From assembly GCA_964389675.1 (NCBI GenBank), contig CAYMEV010000004.1, forward strand, positions 114,233 through 178,232: a stretch of DNA of 64,000 nucleotides, read 5' to 3'. Of this stretch, positions 55,323 through 63,958 are shown piece after piece; position 1 is the stretch's first letter; each line of letters starts with the position of its first letter. The notes beneath the pieces were generated by a model. The model had not been told where the DNA came from. It made no database searches and worked only from the letters and a program-made list of their open reading frames with translations. The translations under genes were made by a program, and so were the position numbers. The stretch comes from CAYMEV01 sp964389675 [NCBI: uncultured Candidatus Sumerlaeota bacterium]. GTDB lineage: Bacteria; CAYMEV01.

Positions 55323-55340
55323 TTGGTATCATTTTTGCAT
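55323..55340 (+). promoter_or_regulatory. Sigma-54 promoter of second pilin gene
   Basis: TTGGTATCATTTTTGCAT: GG at 55325-55326, GC at 55337-55338, ten bases apart. It differs from the first pilin promoter at one of 18 positions. Predicted start near 55350, leader about 30 bases. Confidence 0.8.
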
Positions 55341-55379
55341 ATATATTTACGGAACAAAACTAAAAAGGAGGCTTATTTA

Positions 55380-55880
55380 ATGAAAAAAGGTTTTACATTG
55401 ATCGAACTTTTGATTGTTGTAGCAATCATCGGTATTATTGCAGCCATGGCAATACCGAACCTGCTGAAAAGCACCATGGCAGCTAATGAATCAACAGCTA
55501 TCGGCAACCTGAGAACATACTTCTCATCACAGCATACATACAGGTCCACAAGGACCCCGAGATCATTCGGAACACCTACAACTCTGGAGGATGATGGACA
55601 GATAGACGTCGCATTTATGGAGGCTCTAACAATAGCTGGTACCCTTCTTCAGGGATACGTATATAACCATGCTGAAGAACCAGATGCCAATGGCAATATA
55701 GTTAGGTTTGACGTAGAGAATGGCCCAGGCCAGTATGATGTTGACGGAAAGAGACAGTTCTACATGGGACCTAGCGGAACAATATGGACTATTGATTCTG
55801 GTGCAGGCGGACTTCCAGGTGAGACTGGAAACTATCATCCCGGAGAACCAGGTGCTGACTGGAACACACTTGCTGAATAA
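55380..55880 (+). CDS. Type IV major-pilin-like prepilin
   Basis: 166 residues from the ATG at 55380, with AAAAAGGAGG 9 bases upstream; a longer in-frame reading would cross the sigma-54 promoter. Leader MKKG, then FTLIELLIVVAIIGIIAAMAIPNLLKS with the normal Gly at -1 and Glu at +5. The mature domain (ANESTAIGNLRTYFSSQHTYRS; end GETGNYHPGEPGADWNTLAE) is paralogous to the first pilin. Stronger ribosome site, three operators and a strong terminator suggest it is the abundant one. No Cys pair is present in the C-terminal part. Confidence 0.94.
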   Translation: MKKGFTLIELLIVVAIIGIIAAMAIPNLLKSTMAANESTAIGNLRTYFSSQHTYRSTRTPRSFGTPTTLEDDGQIDVAFMEALTIAGTLLQGYVYNHAEEPDANGNIVRFDVENGPGQYDVDGKRQFYMGPSGTIWTIDSGAGGLPGETGNYHPGEPGADWNTLAE

Positions 55881-55900
55881 TCAAACGCTGATAACAGCTT

Positions 55901-55936
55901 AAATAAAAGAGCCCGCTTCTGCGGGCTCTTTTATTT
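55901..55936 (+). terminator. Strong intrinsic terminator after pilin 2
   Basis: 16-base perfect stem: AAATAAAAGAGCCCGC, loop TTCT, then the exact complement ending in CTTTTATTT. The 6-base GC core and flanking A and T runs make it usable from either side, though the gene on the right runs away from the pilin only after 230 bases of AT-rich, feature-poor DNA. Confidence 0.9.
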
Positions 55937-56169
55937 TCAATGCAATATTAGAACGCTTTATTAACTAAACCAAGAAAATGCAATTGAGCTATTCTGTTTT
56001 TCTATAATGACTACTCTATTATTTGCTTCTCTTTCATCTGTATACTAAATGAATTAGCATTTTTTCTTTATTTATTCTTTTTCATGCAAATCCAAGCTAT
56101 CTCATTAATAAAGGTCACTCTATTTATATAAATTCCATTTGATTCAGAATAAGTCGCGATAAAACCTGG

Positions 56170-57855
56170 CTATCTCTTGTATTCTACAAGGCTATAGTCT
56201 CCAGGATTAAAGAGCCATATATGCCTGTCTGAGAAATAGGAAATAAGCTCAATGTTTTTTTCAGGACCGAGGTCATGAGCCCAGACTATCCTCTCATTAT
56301 CAATATCAGCCTTGTTATATACCCATTCGCAGTGTATATTGTATGATTCAGGGTAATGTACAATAATCAGGTGCTTCCCTGCTATTTTCTTTAAGTGATC
56401 CATAAGTAAAATACGGTCTCTGCTCCAGGAGGGAGTTACATATACTGAGAGCTTATCCCATCTTGAGGGTTCAAGCTTTGGATGCCCATGGACTGCTGTA
56501 ACTGCATTCCATATTATTGCAGAAAGCAGCAGTGGCATAATGATCTTTCCCGGAATAAATCCTAAAAGCTTACCTTTTGAAATATGGCGCACTGCAAGGG
56601 ATATAAGAATAAAAAGGATAGGGGCAACTGGAGCAAAATAATGAGGCCATCCACGTGTATAGGCCAGCCCGATGAAAACTACAAATAATAATGTTCCGGC
56701 AAGGAATTTTGCCTCAGTCTTTCTTGAGCTCTGGACCATAAGCATTGACTGAAAAACAAGCAACAGCCCTATCATTGCATAAGGCCTGAGATTCATCTGA
56801 GGAAATGCAAATCCAAGTATAATAATAAAGAATAGTGCATAAATAAGCCGCCTTAAGATTGGTCTTTCTGATGGCCATTGCAATATCATGAAAGGCAGCG
56901 CTATCCAGAAGCCAATAAAAAAGGCAATTACTCTTTCTGATCTCATAATAAAGCTCAGGGGGTTTGAACCCTGATATCTTGCAATCCTTGGGTTGCTGAT
57001 ATTATTATTCTGATATGCTGCTTTCCAGAGGCGATGAGGAAAAGTTAGCGCATTCCCCGTTAATGCATTATTATATAATGCAAGGGATATCAGTGTGATA
57101 ATCAATATAATCATAACAAGCACAACTGCTTTTACTATCCTCATTTTGTCAATTCTTAAAATATATACTCGCCAGGAATTTAATATCAGCATTCCAGAAA
57201 AAACAACAAAAAGCAGCCCCCCTTCAAATGGGCGTGAATGAAACAGAATGAGCGCACCCATTCCCATTATAAGGCCTCCTGAATAATCCCATCTTTTCAC
57301 CAGTTTTTTTGCACCGCCTATCAGCAGTGCTCCTCCCAATAAAGCAACGGAACCTCCCCAGTAATTCTGACTCCAGATGCATGTAATAGTGGGATGCATG
57401 GCGACGATGAACCCACCGAAAACTGCCCATCTCGCTGGCATATATAAAGTAAGCATCCAACATATTGTCATAACAGCAAGACAGCCTGCAAGCCATACGC
57501 CTGCTATAGCATGACCTGTAGTAAGGAACCCTATTGACATGAACAATGACGAAGCAGGGGGATACTTGCTCTGGTATGTGGGTTTTTGTATTACATGGAA
57601 TGTTTCGAAGTGCTCCCACATTGGATGGGTTGGATTGGTAATCCTGCATTTTGAGAATGTATCAGCTCCGAGAAGATATGCAAACTCATCATGAACATAG
57701 GGTATCGGATAATCTTTTAATGATAAGGAAATGCTTAAAGCAAGATATAATATCCCCATAATGGAAATATATACTTTTATGTGGTGGGACAGAAAGTTGA
57801 TTAACCTGTCGAATAATATTATTGGTATATTCAGAATCCTTATAATAAGGTCCAT
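56170..57855 (-). CDS. GT39-like membrane glycosyltransferase
   Basis: 561 residues from the ATG at 57855, which has GAGGG upstream and sits 7 bases after the stop of the GT2 gene; a TTG at 57897 would overlap that gene by 35 bases. About eleven membrane helices. The first periplasmic loop YPIPYVHDEFAYLLGADTF has the Asp-Glu pair of GT-C enzymes and TYQSKYPPASSLFM is a GT39 block. It likely uses a polyprenyl-phosphate sugar made by its GT2 neighbour, as in Dpm-PMT pairs. Confidence 0.82.
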   Translation of the reverse strand: MDLIIRILNIPIILFDRLINFLSHHIKVYISIMGILYLALSISLSLKDYPIPYVHDEFAYLLGADTFSKCRITNPTHPMWEHFETFHVIQKPTYQSKYPPASSLFMSIGFLTTGHAIAGVWLAGCLAVMTICWMLTLYMPARWAVFGGFIVAMHPTITCIWSQNYWGGSVALLGGALLIGGAKKLVKRWDYSGGLIMGMGALILFHSRPFEGGLLFVVFSGMLILNSWRVYILRIDKMRIVKAVVLVMIILIITLISLALYNNALTGNALTFPHRLWKAAYQNNNISNPRIARYQGSNPLSFIMRSERVIAFFIGFWIALPFMILQWPSERPILRRLIYALFFIIILGFAFPQMNLRPYAMIGLLLVFQSMLMVQSSRKTEAKFLAGTLLFVVFIGLAYTRGWPHYFAPVAPILFILISLAVRHISKGKLLGFIPGKIIMPLLLSAIIWNAVTAVHGHPKLEPSRWDKLSVYVTPSWSRDRILLMDHLKKIAGKHLIIVHYPESYNIHCEWVYNKADIDNERIVWAHDLGPEKNIELISYFSDRHIWLFNPGDYSLVEYKR

Positions 57856-57862
57856 AATACCC

Positions 57863-58825
57863 TCATTCTTTATCTTTTTGATCATCCTTGAATTCAATCT
57901 TGCGCAGCCGCCATAGAAGCTCTTCTATCAGCTTTCTGTTGTGCCTTATTAGATCTGCAAGCAGCCCTGTTATACCAGACTGAAAACCAAGCAGCATGAG
58001 AAGTATGCCAAGAAGGAGAGACTGGACTTTTCCCTGCCCCTGGCCAGCCGCAAAAAAATAAAGGAATCTTAGTCCTATAAAAAAACCAATAACCCAGAGA
58101 AATGACCCTATGGCAAAAAAGACCCTTAATGGCTGATACATTGCATATATACGAATTATTGTAGAAGCAGATCTTGAAATATAACCTGATATGCTTTTAA
58201 AAAGCCTGCTTTTCCTTAGAGTTTTATTGGTATTCACCGGTACCTGCGTAATTGTAATCCCCCTCTGACCTGCCTGAATTATTGTCTCTACAGTATATGT
58301 AAAATCACTCACAATATTCAGTTTTATAGCGGCACTCCGGCTTATTGCCCTAAAACCGCTGGTTGCATCCCGAATATCCGTACCCGATGCCTGCCTTACT
58401 ACCCAGGAGCCTATCTTTTGGAGTTTTCTCTTGGCAAAGCTGAAATGCGCTATCTTGTCAGTCTGCCTGTCTCCTATGACCATTTCAGCTCTGCCTTCAA
58501 GTATTGGCTTTACCAGCGAAGTTATATCAGAGGCACAGTACTGATTGTCTGCATCTGTATTAATAATTACATCAGCCCCGAGGCGCAGGCAGGCATCCAG
58601 CCCGGTGGCGAATGCCCGGGCCAGGCCAAGATTGGCTGTATGCCTTACAATATGGTCAACGCCGTTTTCCTTTGCATTTTTACATGTAAGATCAGAAGAG
58701 CCATCATCGACGAGAAGCCACTCAACCATGTCAAAACCTTCTATATTTCTCGGGAGCTGGGAAAGAGTCATCCCGATTGTTCTCTCCTCATTATAAGCTG
58801 GTATCTGGATTATTAACTTTTTCAT
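57863..58825 (-). CDS. DPM1-like GT2 polyprenyl-phosphate glycosyltransferase
   Basis: 320 residues from the ATG at 58825 (or 58831; neither has a clear ribosome site). GT-A core: IQIPAYNEERTIGMTLSQL, WLLVDDGSSDLT, INTDADNQYCASDI (DxD), DATSGFRAISR. Two membrane helices follow at about 240-300, typical of bacterial dolichol-phosphate-mannose-synthase-like enzymes with a tail. It would make the lipid-linked sugar donor for the GT-C enzyme behind it. A good promoter (58914-58942) precedes it. Confidence 0.9.
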   Translation of the reverse strand: MKKLIIQIPAYNEERTIGMTLSQLPRNIEGFDMVEWLLVDDGSSDLTCKNAKENGVDHIVRHTANLGLARAFATGLDACLRLGADVIINTDADNQYCASDITSLVKPILEGRAEMVIGDRQTDKIAHFSFAKRKLQKIGSWVVRQASGTDIRDATSGFRAISRSAAIKLNIVSDFTYTVETIIQAGQRGITITQVPVNTNKTLRKSRLFKSISGYISRSASTIIRIYAMYQPLRVFFAIGSFLWVIGFFIGLRFLYFFAAGQGQGKVQSLLLGILLMLLGFQSGITGLLADLIRHNRKLIEELLWRLRKIEFKDDQKDKE

Positions 58826-58913
58826 ATTCATTTGGTTAAAAATAACGATTATCAAATATAAATTTAAGGTATCTGTACATAAAAAAGATGCTTTTATTAT
58901 AATGCTGCTATTA

Positions 58914-58942
58914 AATATATTTTTTAGACAGTCTTAAGTCAA
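58914..58942 (-). promoter_or_regulatory. Promoter for GT2/GT39 pair
   Basis: Minus strand: TTGACT (58942-58937), 17-base spacer, TATATT (58919-58914). Leader about 80 bases. The -35 box faces a TTGACT on the plus strand at 58949-58954 in an inverted repeat with 6-base arms. Confidence 0.55.
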
Positions 58943-59035
58943 TTAAATTTGACTAATATATTTTATAATAATTTTTGATGTTTTTTTACCCCACTTTTTT
59001 CATTATAATAATCAAGATGGAATTGGAGGATCACA

Positions 59036-59131
59036 TTGATTAAAAGATTAATTTCGTTCAGTCAGGATAAACCTGGATGCCAGAGCAAGCATAATTTCCA
59101 CAGCAAGGTATATCAGCCTGTTTGCAAATGA
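59036..59131 (+). other. Orphan ribosome site and 31-codon reading frame
   Basis: GGAGG (59025-59029) stands 6 bases before a TTG that opens a 31-codon frame (MIKRLISFSQDKPG...), ending in TGA at 59129-59131, antisense to the 3' end of the flippase-like gene. A TATAAT lies at 58964-58969 on the same strand. It may be a small peptide or the stub of a gene cut off by recombination; chance is also possible. Confidence 0.2.
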
Positions 59132-59935
59132 TATTATTAAAATAGCCTCAGCAGGCATATATGCAATAAGCCCGACAGTTAGAATACCCTCCCGTATCCC
59201 GATTCCAGCAGGGGCAAATGGGGTGATAAAGCCAATGCTGTAAGCTAAAGCATAAAAAGCAACCATAAGGCATAAGGTTTTTGGCTGGCTTAGTTCAGAC
59301 ATAGCAAGTACTCCAAATCCAAACCCAAGCAGGGTCCAGACCAAAAGAAGAACAAGCAGTATCTTCACGGTCAGCTTCCCGCTTCCCAGAATCATTTTCA
59401 AATTAATTTTAAGGAGATATCTTAATATGAAATAAGTTGCAGGAATCAGGAATAATATGATAATACAAGTAATACTGTTACTGCCCATATAATTTAATAG
59501 AGCCTTCCTCCCAAATACCAGGAAAAAACCTATGCCATACAGGAAAGACGATGCCAGCAGCCATATATTCTCAATTACAATAGCTTCTTTAATCTCTTTA
59601 GTACTCATTTTCTCATTTTTGTATAAAGCAGCCTTTCCAACAAAGTGCCATATATTGCCGGGTATATATTTCCCAAGCTGACTATTGCTGTATATGTATA
59701 GGCATTTTCTAAAAGAGAGTCTTCTGCCAATGCTGTGTAACACAAAATACATAAAAAGAGCCAGAAATATCTTAGCGAGAAGGATGCATACAAATGATGC
59801 TACAATGAAAAGACTTCTAATGCTGCTTACCGTCATTAATATGTCAGAATGGTTTTTTAGAAAAAATAGAAAGATAAAAGAGGTTACAGCAATAATATAT
59901 ATTAGTTTAATGATTGAGGAGATTCTATTTTTCAT
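59048..59935 (-). CDS. UPF0104/LPG-synthase-TM family membrane protein
   Basis: 295 residues, about seven to eight membrane helices. The family's best marker is GFITPFAPAGIGIREGILTVGL near the C terminus, with SNSQLGKYIPGNIWHFVGKAALYKNE in the middle. Relatives (MprF membrane domain, AglD) are linked to lipid flipping or lipid-linked sugar handling. It overlaps the pyruvyl transferase gene by 11 bases and ends a three-gene operon. Flipping of a glycolipid is inference. Confidence 0.83.
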   Translation of the reverse strand: MKNRISSIIKLIYIIAVTSFIFLFFLKNHSDILMTVSSIRSLFIVASFVCILLAKIFLALFMYFVLHSIGRRLSFRKCLYIYSNSQLGKYIPGNIWHFVGKAALYKNEKMSTKEIKEAIVIENIWLLASSFLYGIGFFLVFGRKALLNYMGSNSITCIIILFLIPATYFILRYLLKINLKMILGSGKLTVKILLVLLLVWTLLGFGFGVLAMSELSQPKTLCLMVAFYALAYSIGFITPFAPAGIGIREGILTVGLIAYMPAEAILIISFANRLIYLAVEIMLALASRFILTERN

Positions 59936-61202
59936 ACTTCAAAAGAAAGTTTACTATATATTTGATCTGAATTTCTGAGCTTAGCCTGACTTTTTCCAAT
60001 CCGTCCCTGATCTTATTATGTATGATGTCCCTGTTCTCTAATGCAGATCCTATAAACTCTATAAGTGCGGTAATATCCCTGTCTCTATAATCAAAAACAT
60101 AATCCTGCAGCTCAAACTGCATCATGACTTCCTTGTATTTATGGCCCCAGCCCAGCACAATAACAGGAATTCCAAGCTCCAGTGCTCCAATCATGGCATG
60201 GAACCGTGATACGATGTTAAGCTCGCAGCTATTCATCAGCCTCTTTATTCCTGCTGTGTTTATATCCTTCTTTACAATCAGGAGATTTTCAGGATATTCA
60301 TTGAAGGCAGCAAGATACCTGCCAGTCTTTTCTATAACGGGAAGATCATTGTTTCTGAGCTTCCTGCTGTGCTCCCTGGTGGCATTAGGAAAAAGCAGTA
60401 TCCCATATCCCATCCTGCTTATCCTCTTCACAATCTCTGATAACATATATATATAGTTCCAGCCTTCCTTTTTTGCTTTCTTTGCAATTACAGAGCTGGG
60501 ACAGATACCTATCATTTTTATACCTTTTATCTTTTTATGGTTTATACTCCCAATAAGCTCATCTATATACTCAGGATTTTCCTCAGAGAGGGAATAGCAC
60601 TCCCTGTAAAGGAAAGCAAGGTCGCTTGCCTTATCAATTTTATCGCTTTTCAGTCTGAGTTTTTTTAAATTTAACTCAGTATCATGGCCCCTTGCAAATA
60701 TTCTTTCACAGCGGGAAAGAAATGTTCTGGCAGGAAATTGGACCAGAGGATTACTGAAAGGTCCAATTGCCTGAGAGAATTTTACAACCGGCGTCCTGAC
60801 CAATATGGATGGCAGGATTGTAAGAATATTATAGGGCATGAATTTTACCCTCCCATCCATAAAAGATACTCCCGAAATATCTATTAGAACATCAGAATCA
60901 TCCAGTGCTTTAACTGATTCCGGCATAAGATGCTTGAATCTATCAATACCAAACAGCTTTAGCAATCCAAGGATTGATGAAAATGGGAATATTATAAAAA
61001 GCAGGCTTGACGGTGCAGCAGGAAGAATATCAATACTTCTGTCATTGCATAAAGCTCTGTCTTTTATTGGATAATATGAAAAAATATTGAATTTTGTATC
61101 TGGCAGATGCTCCCTTATCTCGCCTATTACCGTACATAGCATTGCTTCTGCACCCCTGTTGCCTGAGATAGTAGCCCCGATTAATGATACTCTTTTCATC
61201 AT
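59925..61202 (-). CDS. Polysaccharide pyruvyl transferase family protein
   Basis: 425 residues. Start MKRVSLIGATISGNRGAEAMLCTVIGEI and late block NCELNIVSRFHAMIGALELGIPVIVLGWGHKYKEVMMQF are characteristic of the CsaB/WcaK/PssM family, which transfers pyruvate from PEP to make ketal groups on surface sugars. The HAM motif is the conserved catalytic zone. GGAG precedes the ATG, and it overlaps the FrhB-like gene by 4 bases. Confidence 0.9.
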   Translation of the reverse strand: MMKRVSLIGATISGNRGAEAMLCTVIGEIREHLPDTKFNIFSYYPIKDRALCNDRSIDILPAAPSSLLFIIFPFSSILGLLKLFGIDRFKHLMPESVKALDDSDVLIDISGVSFMDGRVKFMPYNILTILPSILVRTPVVKFSQAIGPFSNPLVQFPARTFLSRCERIFARGHDTELNLKKLRLKSDKIDKASDLAFLYRECYSLSEENPEYIDELIGSINHKKIKGIKMIGICPSSVIAKKAKKEGWNYIYMLSEIVKRISRMGYGILLFPNATREHSRKLRNNDLPVIEKTGRYLAAFNEYPENLLIVKKDINTAGIKRLMNSCELNIVSRFHAMIGALELGIPVIVLGWGHKYKEVMMQFELQDYVFDYRDRDITALIEFIGSALENRDIIHNKIRDGLEKVRLSSEIQIKYIVNFLLKYEK

Positions 61203-62311
61203 AAAGACTCCAGAGCTTTGATTATCAATAAATACAGCTTCAGCATCTTTCTGGGGATATAAAAAATCAAACTGGAATATTTTTTATTCTGGCTCCATCT
61301 GTAGTTAAAAATTATCAAAAAAGCCGTCAGGTACTGGTTCCATTTAACCCTTCTTCCGTATAGATCAGGTATATCCATTCCAAAGAGCTTGCCTGCCTTT
61401 TTCTTTGCGCTGGTATTATTATGGGTAGGGGCTGTTCTTGCCTGACCATCCAGTATATCCTCAATATTTACATCCTTTATCTTAATCAGCTTATCATCTA
61501 CTGCTTTTTTAATAATATCAGCTGCTTTCTGATTTCTGCAAATAATGGAGCTGTATTTTATGCTGCACCCTTTAAGATTATAAGACCATATATCGCCTAT
61601 GGACAAATCTGCATAATATGCAAAATGATCACTGCAGTACAGGCATTTTTTCTGACAAAAGAAATAGAGATTCTGGTAAAGATTGAAATAATTTGATGGC
61701 TTTTCAATAATAGTATCATTATTAAATTTTGCAAGAGAATAGCCCCTCCACAACCCTGCCCTGAACCGGAAGTTAGTAAGGTGGCTTTTTTCCCCCGGGC
61801 TTATTTTGTCTATTATTCTGTCAATAAGCTCAGATCGTGAGTTGTGGCCACAGAAAAGACCTATTGTAAGCCATATTTTATCAGCATGAACCTTATTTTT
61901 CTGTAATTGTTTATGAAGATAATTTATATCACATGGAAGACCCACAACAGCCAGTTTTCCATCAAAATCATCTATCAGTTTCAGGCATTTTGCAGCAAAA
62001 TCAGTCTCAATATATATGCTCCCCTGACTAGAAAGCAGATCTTCTATACTACCTGCAATAAAGAATCGGGGTCTTACCTTATTGTCAGATAAAATTTCTG
62101 TTTTGCATACCAGAGCACCATCAATATTGCCTTTTTTTAAAGCATCAGCAAGTATTGCCGTGACAATCCCTCCTGATGATCCACCTAATCTAATTCGTTC
62201 ATTCAGTGCAAAACCAATAAATGTGGAATTGTATTCACCCACCAGCCTTTCTATTTCCTGACTGGACCATCTTTTCTTTATGATTTTCTGCAGAGTTTTG
62301 TTCAGATTCAT
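61199..62311 (-). CDS. FrhB/FdhB-like flavin iron-sulfur protein of glycan cluster
   Basis: 370 residues of the coenzyme F420 hydrogenase/dehydrogenase beta-subunit family. Seen: GGSSGGIVTAILADALKKG, AVVGLPCDINYLHKQL, GLFCGHNSRSELIDRI, and the Cys cluster CQKKCLYCSDHFAYYADLSIGD. In surface-polysaccharide clusters such proteins often stand beside pyruvyl transferases, and a redox step on the sugar or pyruvyl group is suspected; neither F420 use nor substrate is shown here. AAAGGG precedes the ATG; extended -10 promoter at 62334-62342. Confidence 0.85.
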   Translation of the reverse strand: MNLNKTLQKIIKKRWSSQEIERLVGEYNSTFIGFALNERIRLGGSSGGIVTAILADALKKGNIDGALVCKTEILSDNKVRPRFFIAGSIEDLLSSQGSIYIETDFAAKCLKLIDDFDGKLAVVGLPCDINYLHKQLQKNKVHADKIWLTIGLFCGHNSRSELIDRIIDKISPGEKSHLTNFRFRAGLWRGYSLAKFNNDTIIEKPSNYFNLYQNLYFFCQKKCLYCSDHFAYYADLSIGDIWSYNLKGCSIKYSSIICRNQKAADIIKKAVDDKLIKIKDVNIEDILDGQARTAPTHNNTSAKKKAGKLFGMDIPDLYGRRVKWNQYLTAFLIIFNYRWSQNKKYSSLIFYIPRKMLKLYLLIIKALESL

Positions 62312-62333
62312 AGAAACAGTTACCCTTTTAAAA

Positions 62334-62342
62334 ATTATAACA
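62334..62342 (-). promoter_or_regulatory. Extended -10 promoter for FrhB-like operon
   Basis: Minus-strand TGTTATAAT (62342-62334), i.e. TGn plus perfect TATAAT. The -35 region (ATTGCA at 16 bases) is poor, as is common with extended -10 elements. Leader about 16 bases. Confidence 0.45.
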
Positions 62343-62482
62343 CAATTAAGCCAAATGCAATCTAATTATATATAGTTATAATAATTTTATTATCAGCTGT
62401 TTTCTGAAAAGATAAAAAGATTTATAAAGCGTAATATGGTTATAGAAGGTTCTATTTTCACAAAAAAGGAGCAAGAGGGTTC

Positions 62483-63949
62483 TTATTTGGGTTTAATTTT
62501 TATAATCCCTATTTCTTCTATCTTAATGAGATTTTCAATATTTCCAAGCCTTCGGGAGGCATTCACAGCTGTTTCTGCTTCCTCTAGATAATGAAGAAGC
62601 CATGCTTCAGTTTCAGCAGGCCTCTTGGGAATATCGTACCCAAGTGATAGGAAAGAACCCATGTCATACCTGTAAAAATAATATTTGACAGGTGACCATA
62701 TCAGCCCTGCTGTATAAATTTCATCTTCATGATTAATATTTTCCCGAAGATACACCACAGCCTGTCGCACATTTAATCTTGAAACCTTTGTGTATTCAGG
62801 AATTCTGGATAAAGGGCATATTATAAGAACTAATGCACAAGCAATGCCAATAATTCTATACACAATACGCCTGTCCAGCCAACTGTTTGAACAACCAAAG
62901 CCTATAATGACACTAAAAAAAGGGTGGATAAAAAGGATAAGCCTACCTGATACAATGGTCGGCTCACCCCCTATGGGATATAAGCTTAAAAAGGAAGCCA
63001 GAATAAGAAATATTACTGGAGCATAAAAAAGTATCAGATATCCGTTATCTCTCCTGGAAATGGATAAAGATCCCAAAATAAGTGCACCCAATGCTATAAA
63101 AATCTGATAATTTCCTGATAATGCAAAAGGGTGCTCAAGCATTGTAAATAATACAGCACCGTATTGCCTGATATGTGATAAATTTTCTGGAGGGAAGGTC
63201 AAAAAGCCTTTTTCCCAGTAGCCAGACATATAATCAAATCTGGAGAAGGAATTTATCATTGTAAAGAATATAAAAAGAATAAGCCCTGTCAGGCACATCA
63301 CTATAATAAGCCTGATTTCTTTGCTCTTTAAGATTCCTTTTTTTGCCTTTGAGTACCTGTGAAATAGTATAGCAAGGATACTTCCTGGAATCACAAACAT
63401 TACTGGCTGACTTATTATTGGGGTAATTAACAGCATGACCCCCAAAATTAAGGCATTTTTGCTGTTTTGATTTTCTATGTAAAGAAGGCTTGCAAATATG
63501 ATACAGAGACATGCAAAAACATCCCCAGAATACTGCTTTAATTCGGAGGAAAATCTGATAAGGTATGGCCCAAAGGAAAAAAGGGAAAGAGAGATTGTTT
63601 TTGTATATAATTCTGCATTTAACAGAATTAAAATTCTCCATAATATAAATATTGATGATATACCAAATATAACAGGCCAAAGCCTCAGAGAATATTCAGA
63701 AGGCCCAAAAATAAACATGGAGATTTTTTGAATCAGCAAAAAACCTGCAGGAGCTACCTGACCGTAATCCAGCGGATGAAAAAGAAGCTCAGCAAGAGAT
63801 TTCTCAATAATATTCAGGGCAAGTTTTGCTTCATCAGCCCAGAGACTGCGATTAGACAGGTAAAAATATAACCTCAGATTACAACCCGTGATTACTATGA
63901 TAAGAGGTAAATATAATGGAATTCTTTCTTTTATTTGTTTAAAATAAGG
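62483..63949 (-). CDS. GT39-like membrane glycosyltransferase, start codon unclear
   Basis: The reading frame runs from a stop at 63950-63952 to 62483. The first ATG-like codon is TTG at 63739, but conserved GT39 sequence lies upstream in the same frame: RSLWADEAKLALNII with the Asp-Glu catalytic pair, then FHPLDYGQVAPAGFLLIQK. No ATG, GTG or TTG occurs in those 70 codons. About ten membrane helices follow. Either an unusual codon (for example ATT at 63922-63920) starts it, or the 5' end has been lost. A TTGACA-N17-AATAAA element lies right at the frame's beginning. Confidence 0.75.
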   Translation of the reverse strand, partial: PYFKQIKERIPLYLPLIIVITGCNLRLYFYLSNRSLWADEAKLALNIIEKSLAELLFHPLDYGQVAPAGFLLIQKISMFIFGPSEYSLRLWPVIFGISSIFILWRILILLNAELYTKTISLSLFSFGPYLIRFSSELKQYSGDVFACLCIIFASLLYIENQNSKNALILGVMLLITPIISQPVMFVIPGSILAILFHRYSKAKKGILKSKEIRLIIVMCLTGLILFIFFTMINSFSRFDYMSGYWEKGFLTFPPENLSHIRQYGAVLFTMLEHPFALSGNYQIFIALGALILGSLSISRRDNGYLILFYAPVIFLILASFLSLYPIGGEPTIVSGRLILFIHPFFSVIIGFGCSNSWLDRRIVYRIIGIACALVLIICPLSRIPEYTKVSRLNVRQAVVYLRENINHEDEIYTAGLIWSPVKYYFYRYDMGSFLSLGYDIPKRPAETEAWLLHYLEEAETAVNASRRLGNIENLIKIEEIGIIKIKPK

Positions 63950-63958
63950 TTATGTCAA
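63930..63958 (-). promoter_or_regulatory. Possible promoter at the GT39-like gene
   Basis: Minus strand: perfect TTGACA (63958-63953), 17-base spacer, AATAAA (63935-63930). A transcript would begin near 63923, at the very start of the conserved coding frame, leaving no leader. Confidence 0.35.

Noticed and set aside
55937-56169. Small RNA or gene in the gap after the pilin terminator
   Set aside because: AT-rich, no promoter, no structured element and no coding frame of note.
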